This document shows positions 59,041 through 64,000 of a stretch of 64,000 bases of DNA, in pieces. The position numbers and the translations under genes are program-made. The first letter of the stretch is position 1, and each line of letters opens with the position of its first letter. Source of the DNA: Solea solea. Taxonomy: Eukaryota; Chordata; Actinopteri; Pleuronectiformes; Soleidae. The notes under the pieces were generated by a model. The model made no database searches, had not been told where the DNA came from, and worked only from the letters and a program-made list of their open reading frames with translations. The stretch covers positions 30,990,077-31,054,076 of the forward strand of contig NC_081136.1 of the NCBI RefSeq assembly GCF_958295425.1, given 5' to 3'.

Positions 59041-59631
59041 CCTGTGATAATTATTCGAGTTAATGCAACTTTGAAGATTGGCAAAACAACTTAACTAGTT
59101 GAACTTTCACAATCGGGCAGGCTGTAGCGGCGTGTAGGAGGGGTGTCATGCAAATTATATCAAACATTGAGTTTGACATTTTCGTCTAAGCTGTTCATTT
59201 TACACCGTGTCATGGTGAAATGGATTTCTTTTTTTTTTTTTCCCCCCAACAGCTTCAGTCAATTAGAGGAAGGAGGAAAATGGAGATGAAAGAGAGAGGG
59301 GAAGATAAAACAGAAAAGTAAACATGAAGAGGCCATGACACAGAGAGAGAGAGTGAGACGGATCAAAAGGGCAAAGATTACGTCAGTAAAGGGATAAAAG
59401 GGAGAGTGCGATAATGGAAGTAAAGCAAAACAGTAACTAACAGGGGAAGCATGCGGGGAGGGAATCATGATGGTGTAATCAGAGGAATTGAACAAGAAGA
59501 ATAGAGTTGAACAGAAAAAGATCTACAATGTGACCCCCGCATCTTTGCTCACTGTGGGACCATCCTGCACCGACCTCAGCCCAGATAATGGGAGGAAAAC
59601 TTGGACAAGCAAAACCTAGCAGGAGACATGA
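59041..59631. other. Non-coding stretch with purine-rich tract
   Basis: 59266-59520 is G/A-rich on the + strand with GAGAGAGAG words, preceded by a T12/C6 tract (59228-59248). No gene recognised. Confidence 0.55.
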
Positions 59632-59764
59632 ACACACACACACACACACAGTGATGCTCCTGCTGACTCACAGTGACGGAAATAGACAGACATTTTATCA
59701 TAGCTGCCTTGTTTGTCGTGCAAGCAAACAAACAAACAGACACACACACACACACACACACACA
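59632..59764. repeat. Two CA microsatellites
   Basis: CA runs at 59632-59650 and 59740-59764, the second preceded by an AAAC run. Confidence 0.85.
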
Positions 59765-62585
59765 GCAGGGCAGCTTTTCTAACGTGGCTATAGCGGAAGG
59801 GTAAGAACTACAGTTGTAATTAGGTCTGGCTGGTTCCGGAGTTTTATTGGAGAGTGGGGACGTGTCCGGGGTTAAAAAAAACAATCAGATCACAGAATAT
59901 AACATTAGGAAGGGAATGGAAGTATCATGGCAAAAAGAATTAGCACATAAGTCAACAGATTTCAGACTGGAGCGTAAACCACAACCGTGTTTGGAGCGGA
60001 AAACAGAAACTATTAATGTGTTATTACATTTTATTATTTATTCTTTTTCTTTTCATTTACTGGCTCAGACAAACTTCAGTACTCCAATCGTTATGTTTCT
60101 GTTAAAGCCGGCAGATTTAAATAGAGCAGCTTGGGAAAAGGAAACAGAGACAGTAATGTGGATTTTTATGATTTATGAGGAAACGGCTTCGGTTTTATTT
60201 TATTTTATTTTTTCTTTAAACTTTGAATTGATGACGTGTGCCGTTACGCGTTAACATAACACTTGTGTACAGTATATGGTGCTTAGCGTTCATTTTTTGT
60301 GGCTCTCAGTCTGGAGTAAATAATGATGGAACTGAGTTGTGAAGAAGATGCTGTGTAAATAAAAATAAAATAATAATCTTTTGCATTTCAGTAGGTTTTA
60401 TGCAGATGTATGCAGATGTTTTATTACTTTTCTTTTAACTAATAATACAAAACAGAAATAATAAATATCAGTATTCTGGAGTCATGGCATGGAGTGAAAC
60501 TGAAAAAAGCATTAATCATAACCAGCTTTTATCTTTAGCACTTAAAATGGGCTCTATTACTCTAACCACCCATGCATTTTCTGACTTAATGTAAAAAAAA
60601 AAAAAAAATCTTGTAATGTAGGAGTGCAAAGGTAAGTCAACTTAACAAAAGCTGAAATGTTATAATTCATTAAAGGAAAAGGTGAGATATCAGAGTTGCC
60701 TTAATTAACATAATGTTCTTTTGTGGGAGTAGCAGGTTCATAATGAGACAGAGGGGAGAGAAAGGTTGAAGTGTTGAAGAGAAAATGGTCACAGAAGCTT
60801 CACTATTGTTACTAAAAGTGATGCTTTCCCCCCGGAGACTGTGCGAGTGCTGTGCCTCATCGGAAACAAGATCAACTCAGAGAAACTGAAGATGGTCGAC
60901 AACACACGCAATAAAAGTCGGAGTCGGAGAGAACGCGTGATAGTGATGGAGGGGAATAAACAGACGGGGGGAAATTTGTGCAGAGGGACTCTAGAACACA
61001 GTGTTTCCTGAAGAGAAATGGATAATGTTTGATTTCCTTTGGTTCCTCACTGGATGTAACACAATTCCATGTGTGGGTACTTCGGGGCAAATCACATTCT
61101 GCTGAATTGTAAAGAGAAAGGAACAATCTCGGCAACAAACGGGCACAAAAACGCCCTCCTTTTAAAACTGTCAGCATAATTTTATATATCTTTTTAAATT
61201 AAGCATCAGGGATGTGCCAGCATAAAGTCATATCACAGATTGTTAATGCTTTCTTCTTTTTTTGCAACCAAATAAAAGTCTGTTCCTGTTTAGGAATTTG
61301 CTCCCGCCTCAAGATCTGAGCTATAGTTAGGGAGAGTCTTGTGCGTATGCACAGCATGTTTCTACCCACAGATTTTCAGACCTCGGGGGATTGTGCAGAG
61401 GAGACTTTGCATTTCTTTTGGATCTTTCTCCTGTTGAGGAAGCCAAGCCTTAGTTTCACTTTTCATTATATTTGCATCCAGAATTGACTGATTTTTAGTG
61501 GAATCCATTCTTCCCTTTGTGGATTCCCCAGAGTTATCTATGTATTAAACATATATATTGAATGTGGTTTCGCCACAGGTATGATGAGACTAGGACTACC
61601 TTTTACAGTATTGCTTAAAATGCTCTTCACACCCCGATTGTAACCAACTAATGAATGCACTTATGTCACAGAAATAAGAAAAATTCAATCACCTGTGGAG
61701 CAGACAGGCCTGTAAAAACACCATCCAATCATAATGACCGATCCAAATTTAATCAAACTGCCATATGCCACCCTCTACCATATGTCCGTACCCCTTAAGA
61801 GGGCAATAGTTACTCCTGCCATTTTCATTCCATTTCTTCACTCTTATATTCAGAGCACTGGGCAGAAATAGCAGCTGATAAAACACCTTATTAGCAGCGG
61901 TTGGTGTCAAGAATGTATTATTATCCTCTGAATGGCTTTATTTTTGACTGTCTGTCAGTAATTAACAGGTATTTAGTATCACGTCAACAGATATTCAGTT
62001 GACACGTTCTTATGTCAACCGTTTTTCCCTTTAATTGGACGGTCCTGACACGTCTACAGACACAAGTGTCGTATAGTCTAAACGTATAGTCTGCTGACTG
62101 TCAACTACACGAGCAACTAATTGTCAACTAATCTGTTATTCGATGTTTACTTGACAACAAGCATAGTGTTTACAGACAATCAACGAAGAATGCATCACAC
62201 TTGTAAACATAATGATCCTGTTAACTGTCAAGTGTCAGAGCAGTCAGAGGACGATAGTCGATCTACAGAGAAATAGTGAAATGATGGTTAATACAGTAAA
62301 CTCTGCAGTAAAATAGTATTTATATATCAACAGGCACTTTAGGTTAGGGTTAGAATCTGTAGACCCAACACTGAAGCACAACTTTTAGTCTAATTGTATG
62401 TCAGTGTCAACTGATTATCTTTTACGTGAAGCTTTTAACTTTAAAGATCTTGAGTTAATAATAAATGACAGGGAGAGAATATGAATTGATGAAGTCATCA
62501 TGTATATTTTATGTGGATTTAGCTTTTGTTGGCATCAGTGACGATCCACTTAACAATCAACAGAGGTTTACAAGCCATTATTAGT
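59765..62585. other. Non-coding stretch, no gene seen
   Basis: A run of 15-16 A bases lies near 60593-60608. Around 61980-62420 the words GTCAAC, GTTGAC and TTGTCAACTA recur in both orientations, perhaps an old non-autonomous element without clear ends. The 135-codon ORF at 59847-60254 has no recognisable motif. Confidence 0.45.
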
Positions 62586-62890
62586 AGGGATGGGAATCGG
62601 TATCGGTCAGTATTGGTATCGGTGCGATACTAGTCAAAATCACTGGATGGGATGTCGGAGAGATAAAAGTGTAGAAACCGATACCGTCCAAAATGTCATA
62701 TATATCGCATGCTTCACTATGCACAGACTGTTAAAATGTAAATAAAATCAGCAATCAGCAAAATTTAGCTGAGTCATGTTTGGGAGAACAATATTTGTTA
62801 CACATAAATGGTCTAAAAATGACTGTATCAGACTAATATAGGTATTGGTAGATACTTGAGTTTTTAACATAACAGTATCGGTATTAAAGC
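62586..62890. mobile_element. MITE-like repeat, GGGATGGGAATCGGTATCGG type
   Basis: Starts AGGGATGGGAATCGGTATCG-G with further GGTATCGG and ACCGATACCG words and closes near CAGTATCGGTATTAAAGCTA. The ends and internal GGTATCGG repeats match a common fish non-autonomous element. The boundary at the right is approximate. Confidence 0.6.
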
Positions 62891-63945
62891 TACACAATTT
62901 TGGGCATCCAAAAGAAAAGTTTGATGTTAAGCTAAAACCTGCACTTCGCTCTCACTACAAAATGCAAATGCATCACTTTTTTCGTTATCCAACCTCCACA
63001 CTGCATCTTCCTATAGCGTGCAGAACGCTCATTAGGACCGTGACTGTATCCGAGCTGCTCTCACTCAGTAGCACACGGTCACGTATTAGTGTTACTCCAC
63101 GTACCTCTAGTATCGGATTATTTTGAGAAAAGCATCAAAAACAAAGCATAATACAAAGATCCATATAATATAAAGTTGCCGTTTCTTTGTCTGCCTCCAA
63201 CATCCCACGAGGGCCCCTCATCTTTGTTGTTCGAGGAATGAACACTCACTATAAATAAGATGACAAACCGACATCAAAAGTCGACCTCCTTATATCTATA
63301 CGGTGCAATTGTTGTTGTGAACTGTTGTGAAAGGATGGGGGGGGTGCATTGTTAACATCTATTTGCACTGCCTGCAGCTGATCAAGGGCATAACTCCGGT
63401 TGAATCCACAATCTCCAGGAGTCTGAAGAACAGTTCTCTCTTCTGCCCCAATGACTCTATCGCCAACCTGAGATCATTTCAATTTCCTCTTAGCCAGGGT
63501 TGTCAACACTCACAATATTCCTGGGAGGTTGGCGGCGCTTCAGTACACAATCTCCTGACACTAGTTGGTAATCCTGTTATGCTGTGAGAGATACACTTCC
63601 ATCCAGGGCCCCAGAATAGCACAGGTGCATTCTGCCGGGAGTCAAGGAGTACAGTATTCATATCTGCTACATCCCATTTAAAGATGTTCTACTTGTGTAT
63701 TTTGTAAATCAGAACTCGGCGCGCTGCTAATGAAACACAGCGGCAGCACCAAAGTGGCATATAAAGGGATGATTTTTGTCTCTGTGTGAAGTTTAAAAAT
63801 TAAATATTCAGCAAGTTTACTGGCTGGAGGCAACATCAGGGTTTTTAAAAGGAAATGACAACCGATGTAATTCTATAACATGTAAACAGGAAGTGGTCAG
63901 ATGCCTTCACTATTGATATTTAAATGTGCCATAGTGCATTCTCTG
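62891..63945. other. Non-coding stretch, no gene seen
   Basis: No gene or recognisable element. The 86-codon ORF at 63327-63587 has no motif and no splice-site support I could judge. Confidence 0.5.
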
Positions 63946-64000
63946 CTCTGTGTGTGTGTGACCAAAAATCGTATAGTGAGGACATTTTGGCAAAGTGAGG
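63946..64000 (+). repeat. Start of a GTGAGGACATTTTGG-type repeat, cut by the window
   Basis: TGTGTGTGTGTGACC is followed by GTGAGGACATTTTGGCAAAG-TGAGG. The GAGGACATTTTGG word is typical of a short-unit array in fish genomes related to the family at 54175 and 56085. It runs off the end of the window. Confidence 0.5.

Overview
The window is AT-rich, almost wholly non-coding animal DNA. It is dense in microsatellites and in decayed transposable elements of kinds widespread in ray-finned fishes: hAT-type MITEs, tRNA-headed SINEs with an L2-type hairpin tail or an RTE-type ATGG tail, Tc1-like transposase fragments and L2-type LINE 3' ends. I therefore read it as teleost nuclear genomic DNA, either intergenic or inside a large intron. 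I found no host exon, RNA gene, CRISPR array or bacterial-type operon. Nearly all ORFs of 60-140 codons look like chance ORFs in non-coding DNA.

The one real coding locus is an apparently full-length, uninterrupted non-LTR retrotransposon (about 13377-19450, + strand) lodged inside a TC microsatellite: 20 CT units on its 5' side and about 41 TC units on its 3' side. It has a 222-bp 5' UTR, ORF1 (582 aa, CCHC zinc knuckle plus two low-complexity repeat tracts), ORF2 (1322 aa, APE-type endonuclease, reverse transcriptase and C-terminal CCHC motif), a short 3' UTR with AATAAA, and an A tail. ORF1 and ORF2 overlap by four bases (ATGA), which suggests coupled translation. Domain layout and target match the Tx1-group family Kibi, which is known to target TC repeats. 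ORF1 would package the RNA. ORF2 would nick the GA strand of a TC array and reverse-transcribe the RNA in place.

Layout. 1-13336: non-coding sequence with a small MITE (3225-3311), a TACC-rich tandem tract (4871-4964), a hAT-like MITE (8254-8790), copy 1 of an unclassified repeat (9535-9935) and a CCTTGAAA-type repeat (12828-13141). 13337-19532: the microsatellite and the retrotransposon. 19533-29546: mostly unique-looking sequence with a degraded SINE piece and a second hAT-like MITE. 29547-42660: a hAT MITE with both inverted ends, a SINE with RTE-like tail, a 63-65-bp tandem array, a minus-strand SINE with L2-type tail, repeat copy 2, a local tandem duplication and a Tc1 remnant. 42661-64000: a second Tc1 remnant, a LINE C-terminal remnant, a GTC-rich MITE-like element, repeat copy 3, an L2-type 3' end, a paired ACTGACC-type repeat, purine-rich tracts and further MITE pieces. 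A few repeat-poor stretches (for example 50750-51120) have the texture of conserved non-coding elements, but that cannot be shown from one genome.
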